Counted from the first letter of the stretch, positions 20,080 to 34,266 are shown. The stretch is 64,000 nt of DNA from an uncultured Rhodospirillales bacterium (GCA_938092065.1 CALKND010000016.1:1-64000), one strand, 5' to 3'. Program-made: numbers and translations. The notes: a model not told the origin generated them from the letters alone.

Positions 20080-21023
20080 CGGCAGCCAATCAAATCCCCA
20101 AAGATCTTATTAGTCGTCTTCCCAGAGTGCGTGGAAGCTACGTTGCAAATGCACCTTTGCACAAAGTTACTTGGCTGAAAGTTGGCGGCCCGGCTGAGGT
20201 AATGTTTCGTCCAGCAGATGAAAATGATTTGAAATTTTTTTTATCGGCCCGTCCGTTTGATGTTCCTATCACCATTATAGGTGTCGGCTCAAATCTTTTA
20301 GTGCGCGACGGTGGCGTGCCAGGTGTTGTTATTCGTTTAGGTAGAGAGTTTGCTTTCATTAATAAAGATGATCATCTTCTAAGAGTAGGTGCTGGTGCGT
20401 TAGACATTAATGTTGCGCGGGTCGCAGAACAAGCTGGTCTTGGAGGTCTTGAATTCTTGACTGGGATCCCTGGCACTATTGGTGGTGGTTTAAGAATGAA
20501 TGGGGGTGCCTACGGATCAGAATTCAAGGATGTTTTTGTTAGCGCCAGAGCTGTTGACAATCATGGTGAGATACATGAGCTTTTCGCTGACGATATGGGT
20601 TTTGGTTATCGAAAAACAATTGTCCGGGAAGATTGGCTATTTGTTGACGCAGTTCTCAAGGGGGTTCCGGAGGCAAAATTAACAATTTCCCAACGCATGA
20701 ATAAAATCAAGGCAACACGAGAGAAATCCCAACCTGTGCGGTCACCTACAGGCGGCTCGACTTTTGCTAATCCAACTGATGCTAAAGCGTGGGAGCTGAT
20801 CAATGCGGCTGGTTGTCGCGGGCTGGTTCGGGGTGATGCAATGATGTCAGAAAAACATTGCAACTTTCTGATTAACAAAGGGAATGCCACTGCAGCAGAT
20901 CTTGAAGGTCTTGGAGAAGATGTTCGAAGATGTGTTCTTGAGAAAAGCGGGATCACTCTTGAATGGGAAATTCGGCGTATAGGGATCCCCCTCCAAAGTT
21001 TGATGGAGGAGGGCAGGCAATGA
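20076..21023 (+). CDS. MurB, UDP-GlcNAc-enolpyruvate reductase
   Basis: A 315-residue FAD enzyme that reduces enolpyruvyl-UDP-GlcNAc to UDP-MurNAc using NADPH. FAD-binding segments include [18 protein letters not shown] and [23 protein letters not shown]. The proton-donor serine is likely that of the [10 protein letters not shown] block, and a glutamate in the C-terminal LEWEIRRIG is in the expected place. The short form lacking an extra Tyr loop suggests type II MurB. ATGA junctions with murC and ddl on both sides suggest coupled translation. Confidence 0.96.
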   Translation: MTAANQIPKDLISRLPRVRGSYVANAPLHKVTWLKVGGPAEVMFRPADENDLKFFLSARPFDVPITIIGVGSNLLVRDGGVPGVVIRLGREFAFINKDDHLLRVGAGALDINVARVAEQAGLGGLEFLTGIPGTIGGGLRMNGGAYGSEFKDVFVSARAVDNHGEIHELFADDMGFGYRKTIVREDWLFVDAVLKGVPEAKLTISQRMNKIKATREKSQPVRSPTGGSTFANPTDAKAWELINAAGCRGLVRGDAMMSEKHCNFLINKGNATAADLEGLGEDVRRCVLEKSGITLEWEIRRIGIPLQSLMEEGRQ

Positions 21024-21925
21024 GAAAAAAAGTTGCAATCCTGATGGGAGGCTGGTCCACTGAACGTGAAGTCTCGCTTGTTAGCGGTGCGGCTGTATCC
21101 AAGAGCCTGAGACAGGCTGGTTATCAGGTTACATTAATTGATGTGCAGCGCGATGTGGGTTCTTTGCTAGCCCAGCTTTTACCAAAACCTGATGTTGTTT
21201 TTAACGCCCTTCATGGACGTTTTGGTGAAGATGGTACTATTCAGGCGTTACTTGATATTCTTGATATTCCTTACACCTATTCCGGCCTAATGGCTTCGGC
21301 AATTGCTATGGATAAACCAATGTCAAAGAGTTTATTCGAAAAAGCAGGTCTTTTTGTAGCAGAACACATCATCATCAGTCGTAAAGATGTCCTCGCTGGT
21401 GATTTCATGTCCCCACCATATGTCATTAAACCTACTAACGAAGGGTCTAGTGTCGGTGTTCATGTAGTGAAAAGTGAGAGAAATAAAGTAGTGCTTGCTA
21501 ATGGTATCTGGCCTTACGGTGAAAAGGTTATGGTTGAAGCATATATTGAGGGCCGGGAGCTAACGGTTTCTGTGATGGGAGATCAAGCGCTGGCAGTGAC
21601 TGAAATAACGACGGATCATGGCTTTTATAATTATTCGGCAAAATATGAAAAGGCCGGGTCTCGTCATGTGATCCCCGCCAAAATAGAGAAGTCAGTTTAT
21701 GATCAAGCTATGCAAATGGCAGTTACGGCACATCAGGCCCTTGGGTGCCGAGGTGTCTCAAGAACAGACTTCCGATACGATGGTAAAACTCTTTACATCC
21801 TTGAAGTAAATACCCAGCCAGGCATGACGCCAATGTCACTGGTTCCCGAACAGGCTGCATACGCGGGTATTTCATTTGAGGATTTAGTTATCTGGATGGT
21901 AGAAAATGCGGAGTGCGACCCGTGA
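21020..21925 (+). CDS. Ddl, D-alanine-D-alanine ligase
   Basis: A 301-residue ATP-grasp enzyme joining two D-alanines for MurF. Blocks present: GGWSTEREVSLVSG near the N-terminus, ALHGRFGEDG, PYTYSGLMASAIAMDKP, PPYVIKPTNEGSSVGV, and EVNTQPGMTPMSL with metal ligands near the end. The start was placed at ATG 21020, overlapping the murB TGA; an in-frame ATG 57 bases earlier would add unconserved residues inside murB. Confidence 0.96.
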   Translation: MRKKVAILMGGWSTEREVSLVSGAAVSKSLRQAGYQVTLIDVQRDVGSLLAQLLPKPDVVFNALHGRFGEDGTIQALLDILDIPYTYSGLMASAIAMDKPMSKSLFEKAGLFVAEHIIISRKDVLAGDFMSPPYVIKPTNEGSSVGVHVVKSERNKVVLANGIWPYGEKVMVEAYIEGRELTVSVMGDQALAVTEITTDHGFYNYSAKYEKAGSRHVIPAKIEKSVYDQAMQMAVTAHQALGCRGVSRTDFRYDGKTLYILEVNTQPGMTPMSLVPEQAAYAGISFEDLVIWMVENAECDP

Positions 21926-22785
21926 GATTATTTAATAGGTTTATAAAAAAAGAGAAAGTTTCACAACAACGTGGAGAACCTCTAAAGCGTGTCATTCCTG
22001 TTTGGCGTAGTTTTGGCAGTCTGGCAGCACTCGCTGTAATTTTTATAGTTGGAATGGGTACCGCCGGCGTGTGGAGCTGGAACAATGGAATGGTTAAACG
22101 CGCCTTTGATCAGACAAAATGGAACCTAATTACTTTTTCTGGAACATTGGGTTTTACGGCTGAGGATGTGCTCGTAGTTGGTCGTTCGCAAACGGCAAAG
22201 GATGATCTTTTGAAAGCAGTTCGCTTGGCCCGCGGTGCTCCGATCCTAGCCTATGACCTTAATAAAGCACGGCAACGTGTTGAATCGCTGCCTTGGATCT
22301 CAAGTGCGACTGTTGAAAGAATGTTGCCCAATACTATTTTACTAAGTGTGAGTGAACGTCACCCCCTAGCCCTTTGGCAGAGAAAAGGTAGATTTGAGCT
22401 TATCGACCGCACGGGCAAAATAATATTAGGGCAAAGCATTGAAAAATTTTCTGATCTTCTAGTTGTGGTTGGCAAGGATGCTCCAGAGAACGCTTCTGCT
22501 TTACTTGGAATTCTAGAGACGCAGCCACAATTGATGAATCTGGCAACATCTGCAGTGCGCGTTGGTGGCAGGCGATGGAATATACAGCTCAAGGGTGAAA
22601 TAGATATACGACTACCTGCCGAACAGGCCAGAGCCGCCTGGTCTCGACTTGCTGAATATGAAAGCCGACATGGGATTTTAAATAGCGATGTAAGGATGCT
22701 CGACCTTAGGCTTCCAGACCGTGTGATTGTTCAAAAAAATCCAAGCGGATCAGAAATTAAGTTAAAATCTGGAAGGAAAACCTGA
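21922..22785 (+). CDS. FtsQ, divisome POTRA-domain membrane protein
   Basis: About 287 residues with a basic cytoplasmic N-terminus, a single membrane segment (about residues 32-55, SLAALAVIFIVGMGTAGVW), then a POTRA domain (about 80-150, containing the PWISSATVERMLPNTILLSVSER block) and a C-terminal beta domain. FtsQ with FtsL and FtsB activates septal synthesis. The GTG at 21922 overlaps the ddl stop (GTGA) and has GGAG at 21910-21913 with eight bases spacing; a GTG at 21913 is an alternative. Confidence 0.93.
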   Translation: MRLFNRFIKKEKVSQQRGEPLKRVIPVWRSFGSLAALAVIFIVGMGTAGVWSWNNGMVKRAFDQTKWNLITFSGTLGFTAEDVLVVGRSQTAKDDLLKAVRLARGAPILAYDLNKARQRVESLPWISSATVERMLPNTILLSVSERHPLALWQRKGRFELIDRTGKIILGQSIEKFSDLLVVVGKDAPENASALLGILETQPQLMNLATSAVRVGGRRWNIQLKGEIDIRLPAEQARAAWSRLAEYESRHGILNSDVRMLDLRLPDRVIVQKNPSGSEIKLKSGRKT

Positions 22786-22788
22786 TCC

Positions 22789-24078
22789 GTGGCGAATGCT
22801 CAAACAAAAAAATTTTCCAATAGTGTTGTTTCTAACAAAGTCCGTTCTGGCCTTGTAGCAGCGCTTGACCTGGGAACAACCAAAGCTTGCTGTCTAATCG
22901 CCAAGCCTCTAGCTGAGGGTGGTTTTGAAATCAATGGGATTGGTCACCAGATTTCGCATGGGCTCCGTTCTGGAACAATTATTGACATGGAACGAACAGA
23001 ATCAACTATTCGATCTACAATAGAAGCAGCGGAAAAAATGGCAGGTGAAAACATACGCAACGTCATTGTTAATGTCTCCTGCGGTGATCCTATGTCCCGC
23101 CTAATTGCCTATGAGGTCGCCATTGCCGGTCACGAAATAGGTGACGGTGATTTACGTCGTTTACTTGATCCAGCAGGATTGGTTGAAAGCAAAAACTCTG
23201 AACGTGAACTTATTCATTTAATACCCGTTGGTTACAGCGTTGACGGGAACAAGGGAGTACGCGATCCACGGGGGCTTCACGGCCAATCTTTAGGTGTTAA
23301 TATGCATATTGTCACTGCCGCAAGTGGCCCAATGCGAAATCTTGAGCAAGGTATATCTCGCTGTCATTTAAATATTTGCGGTAAGGCTATTACGCCCTAC
23401 GCTTCTGCACTTGCATGTGTTTTGCAAGACGAGGCAAACTTGGGCGTTACCTGTATTGATATGGGCGGTGGCACGACCACCATATCGGTTTTCTTTGATG
23501 GTGAACTTGTCTATGTCGACTCTATTCCTGTTGGCGGTGTACATGTGACAAACGATATAGCACGTGGGCTTTCAACACCATTTGTTCATGCAGAGCGCAT
23601 GAAAACGCTCTATGGTAGTGCTATTCCGACACCCTCTGACAATAACGAAATCATTAAGGTGCCATTGATTGGTGAGGAAGAAACTGGAGAAACCAATCAG
23701 GTCCCTCGATCGGTCTTGATTGGAATTATCCGCCCCCGTATTGAAGAAACACTTGAGTTGGTCCAGAACAGATTGGCTGATGCCGGCTTCGATAAGGTTG
23801 CTGGGCGCCGCATAGTTCTTACTGGAGGTGCTTCCCAGCTTTCCGGAGCAAAGGAAATGGCTGGAGCAATTCTTGACAAACAAGTTCGCCACGGCAGACC
23901 ACACAGTGTTGCTGGTCTTGCCGAATCTGTCTCTGGCCCAGCATTTTCTACTTCAGTCGGGCTTTTACATTTCGTTTTTAACAACCCAGCAAGAGAAGCA
24001 AACAATGCTTATAGACCGGCTGATGAGCCAAATAGCAGTTTTGCCCGCTTTGGTCAGTGGTTAAAGGAGAGTTTTTAA
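22789..24078 (+). CDS. FtsA, actin-like tether of FtsZ
   Basis: A 429-residue actin-fold protein that anchors FtsZ to the membrane. The phosphate-binding segment VAALDLGTTKACCLIAKP lies near residues 23-40, with CIDMGGGTTTISVF as the second nucleotide loop and VLTGGASQLSG as the adenosine motif. The last residues (RFGQWLKESF) form the conserved amphipathic membrane-targeting helix. The start is GTG 22789, three bases after the ftsQ stop, with AAGGA upstream. Confidence 0.96.
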   Translation: MANAQTKKFSNSVVSNKVRSGLVAALDLGTTKACCLIAKPLAEGGFEINGIGHQISHGLRSGTIIDMERTESTIRSTIEAAEKMAGENIRNVIVNVSCGDPMSRLIAYEVAIAGHEIGDGDLRRLLDPAGLVESKNSERELIHLIPVGYSVDGNKGVRDPRGLHGQSLGVNMHIVTAASGPMRNLEQGISRCHLNICGKAITPYASALACVLQDEANLGVTCIDMGGGTTTISVFFDGELVYVDSIPVGGVHVTNDIARGLSTPFVHAERMKTLYGSAIPTPSDNNEIIKVPLIGEEETGETNQVPRSVLIGIIRPRIEETLELVQNRLADAGFDKVAGRRIVLTGGASQLSGAKEMAGAILDKQVRHGRPHSVAGLAESVSGPAFSTSVGLLHFVFNNPAREANNAYRPADEPNSSFARFGQWLKESF

Positions 24079-24191
24079 TGATTTTTCAATAATTTAGGGG
24101 AATTATATAATAAGTAAGAATAGGAATTTATGACAAATGAGATACACCTTGGCAATTACCCACATATCGCCATACGAAACTGGAGGCTGAC

Positions 24192-25973
24192 ATGAGCATT
24201 AATTTGACAATACCCAACAGTAACATACCCCAACTTAAGCCCCGAATAACCGTTATTGGTGTTGGTGGCGCCGGCGGGAATGCAGTCAATAATATGATAG
24301 ATAAGCGACTGGAGGGTGTAGATTTTGTTGTCGCTAATACGGATGCCCAGGCGTTATCTTTATCAAAAACGGAAAGCAGGGTTCAATTAGGCGCAAACGT
24401 CACTGAGGGCCTAGGTGCAGGTTCCAAACCAGAGGTCGGAAGAGCAGCAGCGGAAGAATCCTTGGCAGATATTGAAGAGCAAATTAAGGATTCGCACATG
24501 GTCTTTATTGCTGCTGGCATGGGTGGGGGCACAGGAACTGGCGCTGCGCCTGTTGTTGCCAGAGCAGCTAAGGAGAGAGGTATTCTTACCGTTGGTGTGA
24601 TCACTAAACCGTTCCAATTTGAGGGAATGCACCGATATAACATTGCCGAAGCAGGTATAGAAGACCTTGAACAGTTTGTGGATACACTTATTGTTATTCC
24701 AAATCAGAACCTATTCAGGGTTGCCAATGAACAAACGACTTTCGCTGATGCTTTTAACATGGCTGACGAAGTGCTGTATTCTGGTGTTCGAGGTGTCACT
24801 GACTTGATGGTTATGCCAGGCCTTATTAACCTCGACTTCGCTGATATTCGTTCGGTGATAAGTGAAATGGGTAAGGCGATGATGGGAACTGGTGAGGCTG
24901 AGGGAGAACGCCGAGCCCTAGATGCAGCTGAGGCTGCTATCTCAAATCCTCTTCTTGACGATTGTTCCATGGACGGTGCCAAGGGTGTGCTGATCAATAT
25001 TACTGGTGGACAAGATATGACATTGTTTGAAGCTGATGAAGCGGCAAACAGAATTAGATCAGAGGTTGACGTCGATGCCTATATTATATTTGGCTCAACT
25101 TTTGATGATAGTCTCGCTGGAAAAATTAGGGTTTCAGTCGTCGCTACAGGTATGGATCGTGAGGCTATAGCTGCTCCGGCACCGACATTCTTGTCCGTGT
25201 CATCGCCAGTGGCCCATCCCAAAGAAGCAAAACCTCTTCCTGTAGTTGAAACCCCTGAGCAAATAAAAACTGATGTTTCTGCTGGTACTGAGGTTGTTGG
25301 ATTGATGAATGTTTCCAAGGTGGCTCATGTTAGTGTACAAGATATAGAAGAAGTCGATATTGAAATTCCAAGTGCTGGGTCAGTCCGAGAAGCCATGAAA
25401 AATGCTGCTGCAGAAGAAGTCAAAGCAGAGGAGGTTGAATCAGAAAAGGCTGTGATTGAGCAGGTGCTGCCTGCGATTGATGCTGAAGCCAGTATCATGG
25501 TTAAAGAGGAAGCCGAACAGATCAAAGAAGTCGTGATTGACCGAGGTGAACCAGCACCTGCAACCCCTGGAAAAAATACTGACGACGCTTTTATTCCTGA
25601 AGCACCCATATGTTCTACTGGTGAACAAGCTCCAGAGTTAGCAGATCCGTTTGCGGCAGCGGCGATGACTAATGGCAGCAAAAGTAGCGAAATAAAACTG
25701 AAAGCTAGTGAGCTTAAGGCTAAAAAACAAAGCTTATTTGAACGGGTTACTGGTTTGGCAGGTGGTGCTGGTGATGTGGCTGAAACTGTTGCTTTCGAGC
25801 CAAAAGCTGCAATTCCACCTCTGGCTCCTAAGTCTAAATCAACCCCTGACTCTGCTGAGGCCGAAGAGAAGACACAACTGGGTGGTATGGATGAAGCAGA
25901 ACGTATTGCTTCGTCTCAAGGAGAAGCAGACCTGCTTGATATTCCAGCTTTTTTACGCCGTCAGGCTAATTAA
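24192..25973 (+). CDS. FtsZ, cell division GTPase with long C-terminal linker
   Basis: A 593-residue tubulin homologue forming the Z ring. The GTPase core (about 18-325) contains [24 protein letters not shown] (about residues 112-122), and the [11 protein letters not shown] synergy loop. It is followed by an acidic, low-complexity linker of about 250 residues and the conserved terminal peptide [11 protein letters not shown] that binds FtsA. The long linker is a known feature of many alphaproteobacterial FtsZ proteins. A clear ribosome site (TGGAGG) precedes ATG 24192. A 113-base gap after ftsA leaves room for its own promoter. Confidence 0.97.
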   Translation: MSINLTIPNSNIPQLKPRITVIGVGGAGGNAVNNMIDKRLEGVDFVVANTDAQALSLSKTESRVQLGANVTEGLGAGSKPEVGRAAAEESLADIEEQIKDSHMVFIAAGMGGGTGTGAAPVVARAAKERGILTVGVITKPFQFEGMHRYNIAEAGIEDLEQFVDTLIVIPNQNLFRVANEQTTFADAFNMADEVLYSGVRGVTDLMVMPGLINLDFADIRSVISEMGKAMMGTGEAEGERRALDAAEAAISNPLLDDCSMDGAKGVLINITGGQDMTLFEADEAANRIRSEVDVDAYIIFGSTFDDSLAGKIRVSVVATGMDREAIAAPAPTFLSVSSPVAHPKEAKPLPVVETPEQIKTDVSAGTEVVGLMNVSKVAHVSVQDIEEVDIEIPSAGSVREAMKNAAAEEVKAEEVESEKAVIEQVLPAIDAEASIMVKEEAEQIKEVVIDRGEPAPATPGKNTDDAFIPEAPICSTGEQAPELADPFAAAAMTNGSKSSEIKLKASELKAKKQSLFERVTGLAGGAGDVAETVAFEPKAAIPPLAPKSKSTPDSAEAEEKTQLGGMDEAERIASSQGEADLLDIPAFLRRQAN

Positions 25974-26297
25974 AAGCCACGATAAACAGTTACGAAGTTT
26001 TAGATCAAGAAAAACCACATTTATATAAATGTTTTGTATGTTTGAAAGGCTCTTATTGGATTTGTTTTTTTAAATTACATTCAATTCTTCAAAAATTACT
26101 TATGATTAAGAAACATTGTCCGAAATTTTATTTAGGTCATTGAAACAACGTTTATAAATCTGGTGTAACACAGCGTAACAAAGTGTTATTTGAAAGCCTC
26201 GGGTGGGGTTGCTAAAAAGTAATTGTAATTTTACTTAAAGTTTTCATAAGATTTTTTGTGAAGAAATACTCCGTTAAACGTCAAGTGATGATGAAAA
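25974..26297. other. AT-rich intergenic region between ftsZ and lpxC
   Basis: About 320 AT-rich bases with no gene. No strong terminator follows ftsZ and no convincing promoter hexamer pair was picked out, though lpxC is likely to have its own promoter here given the gap. Confidence 0.3.
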
Positions 26298-27239
26298 ATG
26301 ATTAAGCAAAAGACTCTTAAGAACTCTATTGGCTGCATTGGTGTAGCTCTTCATTCAGGTCAAAAAGTCTCTATGACTCTTAAACCCGGTCAACCTGACA
26401 GCGGTATTGTTTTCAGGCGCACTGACATTCCCGGTAGCGGTGGCCTTATTAAGGCCACGTGGGATAATGTTGTAGAAACCACCCTGTGCACCACGCTTGG
26501 AAATGATGACGGCGTTACCATTGCTACTGTCGAACATCTGATGGCAGCTTTATCCGCTTGTAGCATTGACAATGCCGTGATTGAGGTTAGTGGTACCGAA
26601 GTCCCTGTTATGGATGGTAGCGCAGCTCCTTTCATTTTTTTGGTCGAATGTGCGGGTATAGTTGAACAAGATAGACCCCGTCTATATATCCGTGTCCTTA
26701 AAGCCATATCAATTGGCGATGATCACAAGTCTGTTAGTATAGTTCCTTCTAACGGCTTTACGGTTGACTTTGATATTGATTTTGAAAGTGCTGCTGTTTC
26801 GCATCAATCTTACTCTATGTGTATGGCTGGAGAGAACTTCAAAAACGAAGTTTCTCGTGCACGCACATTTGGTTTTCTGCACGAAGTTGAAGCTCTGCGT
26901 GCAGCCGGTCTTGCTAAAGGTGGTTCTTTAGAAAATGCCGTTGTCGTGAGCGGAGATAAGATAATTAATGAAGATGGCTTGCGTTATGATGATGAATTTG
27001 TACGGCATAAAGTTCTTGATGCCGTAGGTGATCTTTATCTAGCAGGTGGTGCCATTCTTGGCCACTTCCATGGTGTGTGCTCCGGACATGAGGCTACCAA
27101 TCATCTTCTCAGGGCTCTGTTCGCTGATAAAGACGCTTGGTGCTACGATGACATGTCAGTACCCAAGGTTGTTGTCAATAAGCCGGCACATGCCTGGTCG
27201 GTTGACGTTGCGGGCTCTGAAATCACCGCAACTGCCTAA
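26298..27239 (+). CDS. LpxC, UDP-3-O-acyl-GlcNAc deacetylase
   Basis: A 313-residue zinc deacetylase, the committed step of lipid A synthesis. Zinc and catalytic segments are visible: TVEHLMAALSACSIDNA (first histidine), HKVLDAVGDLYLAG (His and Asp) and GHFHGVCSGHEATNHLL (catalytic histidine). The presence of lpxC shows a lipid A-making outer membrane. It ends at a strong terminator, and its position after ftsZ is the usual alphaproteobacterial order. Confidence 0.97.
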   Translation: MIKQKTLKNSIGCIGVALHSGQKVSMTLKPGQPDSGIVFRRTDIPGSGGLIKATWDNVVETTLCTTLGNDDGVTIATVEHLMAALSACSIDNAVIEVSGTEVPVMDGSAAPFIFLVECAGIVEQDRPRLYIRVLKAISIGDDHKSVSIVPSNGFTVDFDIDFESAAVSHQSYSMCMAGENFKNEVSRARTFGFLHEVEALRAAGLAKGGSLENAVVVSGDKIINEDGLRYDDEFVRHKVLDAVGDLYLAGGAILGHFHGVCSGHEATNHLLRALFADKDAWCYDDMSVPKVVVNKPAHAWSVDVAGSEITATA

Positions 27240-27275
27240 TTTCCCTTGAAGGGTTAAAGTTCAGTGAAAAAAGAC

Positions 27276-27302
27276 AAGACGGGAGATCCCCGTCTTTTTT
27301 TA
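27276..27302 (+). terminator. Rho-independent terminator after lpxC
   Basis: A stem AAGACGGG (27276-27283) pairs with CCCGTCTT (27289-27296) across a five-base loop and runs into a T tract. It lies 36 bases after the lpxC stop and separates the wall/lipid A genes from bamD. Confidence 0.88.
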
Positions 27303-27397
27303 TGGAATATTTCTTGCCTAGTTAACGCCCTTGGTGTTTCACAATCGCCCCCTGAGCGTGATATAGTTATATTGAATATTTATCTGAAGGCACAAGA

Positions 27398-28231
27398 ATG
27401 AAACGTAATAAAAATATTTTCAACAAACTTAAATGGATTTGGATTAAATCCAAAATTATCCCACTTGTGATACCTTTGATTTTTGTAGCATCATGTACGC
27501 AAGAAGCCCCTGTAGCTGGGTATGTAGAACGCCCCGTGGAAGAAATCTACAATGAAGCCCTAGCTGTGCTTGAACAGAGGGATTATGAAGAAGCAGCCTA
27601 CCTGTTTGATGAAGTTGAACGTCAACACCCATATTCTAAATGGGCGACCAAGGCGCAATTAATGTCAGCTTATAGTTTTTACCAAGATGATGCTTTTGAT
27701 AGCGCCGTTATTGCTTTAGACAGATTTATCCAGTTACACCCAACAAGCCCAGATGCACCCTACGCGTATTATCTGAAGGCATTATGTTACTACGAGCAAA
27801 TTTCTAATGTTACGCGAGATCAAAACATGACGGAGGTTGCTTCAAAAATTCTAAAAGAAATAATTACACGTTTTCCAAAATCGAAATATGCCAAGGATGC
27901 AAAGTTAAAGCTGGACCTGACTCGTGACCATCTCGCAGGCAAGGAAATGGAGATCGGTCGCTACTATCTTAAACAGGGTCAATATCTGGCAGCTATCAAC
28001 CGTTTTAAAAACGTTGCAGTTAAGTTTCAAAGCACTACCCATGTACCCGAAGCCTTGCATCGGTTAGCAGAGACTTACGTTGCCATTGGTATCAAGCTGG
28101 AAGCGCAAAAAGTTGCCGCTGTATTGGGTCATAATTTCCCCGGTAGCCCGTGGTATACAGATTCCTACGCTTTAGTTGAAGGAAAACTGATCAAGCCAAA
28201 GGAAGATGATCCTTGGTATAAGTTGTGGTAA
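27398..28231 (+). CDS. BamD (ComL), outer-membrane assembly lipoprotein
   Basis: A 277-residue lipoprotein with a basic N-terminus, a hydrophobic segment and the lipobox VASC with Cys33 as the lipidated residue. The rest is TPR-like helices (about 45-270), starting with the family's 'EEIYNEALAVLEQRDYEEAA' region. BamD works with BamA to insert beta-barrel proteins. It is followed 10 bases later by recN, probably in one transcript. Confidence 0.95.
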   Translation: MKRNKNIFNKLKWIWIKSKIIPLVIPLIFVASCTQEAPVAGYVERPVEEIYNEALAVLEQRDYEEAAYLFDEVERQHPYSKWATKAQLMSAYSFYQDDAFDSAVIALDRFIQLHPTSPDAPYAYYLKALCYYEQISNVTRDQNMTEVASKILKEIITRFPKSKYAKDAKLKLDLTRDHLAGKEMEIGRYYLKQGQYLAAINRFKNVAVKFQSTTHVPEALHRLAETYVAIGIKLEAQKVAAVLGHNFPGSPWYTDSYALVEGKLIKPKEDDPWYKLW

Positions 28232-28241
28232 TAGAAGATTA

Positions 28242-32005
<3,764 letters not shown>

Positions 32006-32055
32006 AAGAGTGGTACCGTAAAGGATCCTGTTTTTTTATATGGACTTGAAATCTA

Positions 32056-32589
32056 CTACAGCAGCGACGGTAAGTCCTTGATGGCGGCATCGATAAGGGC
32101 ATCCCCTTTTTTACCTGAAACTTTATCAGTTAGAATACGGCGACTGGCTTCTAGGGCAACGTCAATAGTAGCTGTAAGGATTTCCTCGCGAGCTGCAATT
32201 TCAGCCTGGGCAATACGATCTTTGGCTTGCCGTTTCCGCCGATCAATCAATGCATTCATATCAGTGGTTGCTTTCTCGATCAGGTATTCAGCTTCTTTCT
32301 TGGCTCGTTCGATGATTTCCTTGGCTTCGTTTGCTGCGTCTCGCTGTTTGCGTTCGTAGGAAGCTAATAAGTCTTGGGCATCTTCACGCAGGCGAATGGC
32401 TTCTTCGATGTTTCTACGTATCCCCTCGCTTCGTTCATCAAGAGCAACAGAAATCTTCTGGTAGACGGTCTTACCAATCAATGCAATCGTAATAACAAAG
32501 GCAACTAGCACGAGAAATTGTGAATCCTCGTAAAAAGCAACGTGAGTTGCAGCTGCCACTGTTTCGGATGCATTGGCTGTGGCAATCAC
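32056..32589 (-). CDS. ATP synthase F0 subunit b
   Basis: A 177-residue peripheral stalk protein with an N-terminal membrane helix (about residues 24-40, FLVLVAFVITIALIG) and a long charged coiled coil (about 45-150). It is the last gene of the F0 set and overlaps the b' gene by four bases. Alphaproteobacteria make one b and one b' rather than two identical b subunits. Confidence 0.94.
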   Translation of the reverse strand: MIATANASETVAAATHVAFYEDSQFLVLVAFVITIALIGKTVYQKISVALDERSEGIRRNIEEAIRLREDAQDLLASYERKQRDAANEAKEIIERAKKEAEYLIEKATTDMNALIDRRKRQAKDRIAQAEIAAREEILTATIDVALEASRRILTDKVSGKKGDALIDAAIKDLPSLL

Positions 32590-33164
32590 TGGCGTTCCTC
32601 CAAGATGTTAGTAATTACCTTGCTGATATCTTTTTTGTTCAAGGCTTCACCAGAAATTTTTTCAGTTGTGCTCAGGGCTACTTCAGTGGCAACGTCAGCT
32701 ATAACTGCCATAGCAATTACCTTGGCATCAATGATACTCCCTTCGGCAGCCTTAATTTCTGCTTCCAGTTCCTCAGCTAATTCAGCCTGCTTGGTGGCCA
32801 TATTATCAGTAATTTGAGTGTGGGTTTCCATTATGATTGCGTGAGCTTCTTCTCGCACCTCTGCTTGAGCTTTTGTGTAGGCTTCTGCTGCAATTTCTGC
32901 TTCTTCTTTGAAGGAAACCGCTTTTTTCAAGTTGTCGTCAATCTTGTGCTGACGTTCTTCAAGGACCTGAGATATTCGAGGCAAAGAAATACGTGACATC
33001 ATCATAAAGAGTGCGGCAAAAGTTATTACCAACCAAATCAATTGTGAAGGAAATGTAGTTATATCCAACTGTGGCAAACCGGCTGCCTGAACAGATGTAC
33101 TAAAAACACACGTTAAGAGGGCCAGAATTGAAATCGACAAGATTGCAATTTTTAACTTCCACAT
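32586..33164 (-). CDS. ATP synthase F0 subunit b'
   Basis: A 192-residue b-type subunit with a cleavable-looking signal segment before the membrane helix: residues 5-27 are hydrophobic and end in SVQA, then a membrane helix (about 42-58) and a coiled coil follow. This arrangement is typical of the alphaproteobacterial b' subunit, which pairs with b in the peripheral stalk. It lies between atpE and b. Confidence 0.93.
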   Translation of the reverse strand: MWKLKIAILSISILALLTCVFSTSVQAAGLPQLDITTFPSQLIWLVITFAALFMMMSRISLPRISQVLEERQHKIDDNLKKAVSFKEEAEIAAEAYTKAQAEVREEAHAIIMETHTQITDNMATKQAELAEELEAEIKAAEGSIIDAKVIAMAVIADVATEVALSTTEKISGEALNKKDISKVITNILEERQ

Positions 33165-33232
33165 GAACTGCTCCTGAAGCTCATACGCTTAAATATTAAA
33201 ATTGAACATCAAAAAGGTCTGTCACTTAAACT

Positions 33233-33457
33233 TTATGTAAACAAAATCAGGAATGAGATCAGCAACGCGTAAAGTGCAACAGCTTCAACTAGTGCAAACC
33301 CAAGCATGGCAAGGCCAAAAACCTGGCCACGAGAAGCAGGGTTCCGTGCAATAGAGCTGATTAGTGATGCGAAGATGCTACCTATACCAGCACCAACCCC
33401 ACCAAGACCTATAACAGCTAGGCCGGCACCAATCATTTTTGCGGCATCAATTTCCAT
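33233..33457 (-). CDS. ATP synthase F0 subunit c
   Basis: A 74-residue rotor subunit with two membrane helices and a polar loop containing ARNP (about 37-40). The proton-carrying carboxylate is Glu58 in GFALVEAVALYALL. No sodium-binding pattern is evident, so a proton-driven rotor is likely. It lies between subunit a and b', with gaps of about 70 bases on each side. Confidence 0.97.
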   Translation of the reverse strand: MEIDAAKMIGAGLAVIGLGGVGAGIGSIFASLISSIARNPASRGQVFGLAMLGFALVEAVALYALLISFLILFT

Positions 33458-33528
33458 AGTCAGAATTCCTTAGTTTCTAATTTTTACAAGTTATCTTTGA
33501 GCTAATGATCGTCGTTTCAAATAAGTGT

Positions 33529-34254
33529 CTAATGCAGGTGAATGGCATCGTTTAGATAAAGGCATGTTAATACTGTAAAGACATATGCTTGAAGGAACGC
33601 CACCAGAAATTCAAAGGCCGTAAGGGCAACATCAACTGTTAGTGGGGCCCAGCCACCAAGTATACCTAATGGTATAATGAAGCCTGCGAAGACCTTCATC
33701 ATTGTATGCCCAGCCATCATGTTAGCAAACAGTCGAATTGATAAGCTAATAGGACGTGATAGATATGAAAGAATCTCGATCGGGACTAGCACTGGGGCCA
33801 TCACTTTTGGGACGCCAGTGGGTAAGAAGAAGGTAAAGAAGTGAAGTCCGTGGCGCGCAATAGCAATTATGGTAACGCCGAGGAATACAACAACTGCCAT
33901 CGCAAAGGTTACGGCAATGTGACTTGTGAAGGTAAAGGCATAAGGAATTAAGCCAATTAAATTTCCAAAAAGAATGAACATGAAAAGGGAAAAAACGAAG
34001 GGAAAGTACTTGCGACCTTCAGAGCCAACATTATCACGTATCATGCAAGCAATAAATTCATAACTGATTTCGGCGAGAGATTGCCAACGGCCTGGAACCA
34101 GCAATCGTTGGCGCATGCCAATGGTAAGGAAAAGTGAAATAGCAGCAACTGTTAGAACCATGAAAAGCCCAGAGTTTGTAAGAGATGCGTCAACTTCACC
34201 AAGTGGAATTGGAATAAGAGTTTTGATTGTGAATTGTTCTAGAGGGTTAGCCAC
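33529..34254 (-). CDS. ATP synthase F0 subunit a
   Basis: A 241-residue polytopic membrane protein forming the proton half-channels. The essential arginine is Arg174 in LSIRLFANMMAGH. The C-terminal helix carries the conserved Gln/Tyr segment (FLQAYVFTVLTCLYLNDAI). It follows atpI by 12 bases. Confidence 0.97.
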   Translation of the reverse strand: MANPLEQFTIKTLIPIPLGEVDASLTNSGLFMVLTVAAISLFLTIGMRQRLLVPGRWQSLAEISYEFIACMIRDNVGSEGRKYFPFVFSLFMFILFGNLIGLIPYAFTFTSHIAVTFAMAVVVFLGVTIIAIARHGLHFFTFFLPTGVPKVMAPVLVPIEILSYLSRPISLSIRLFANMMAGHTMMKVFAGFIIPLGILGGWAPLTVDVALTAFEFLVAFLQAYVFTVLTCLYLNDAIHLH

Positions 34255-34266
34255 TTTATTTGCTGC

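Noticed and set aside
32006-32055. Terminator between convergent ligA and the b subunit gene
   Set aside because: There is a T tract after GGATCC, but no stem long enough to call a terminator.
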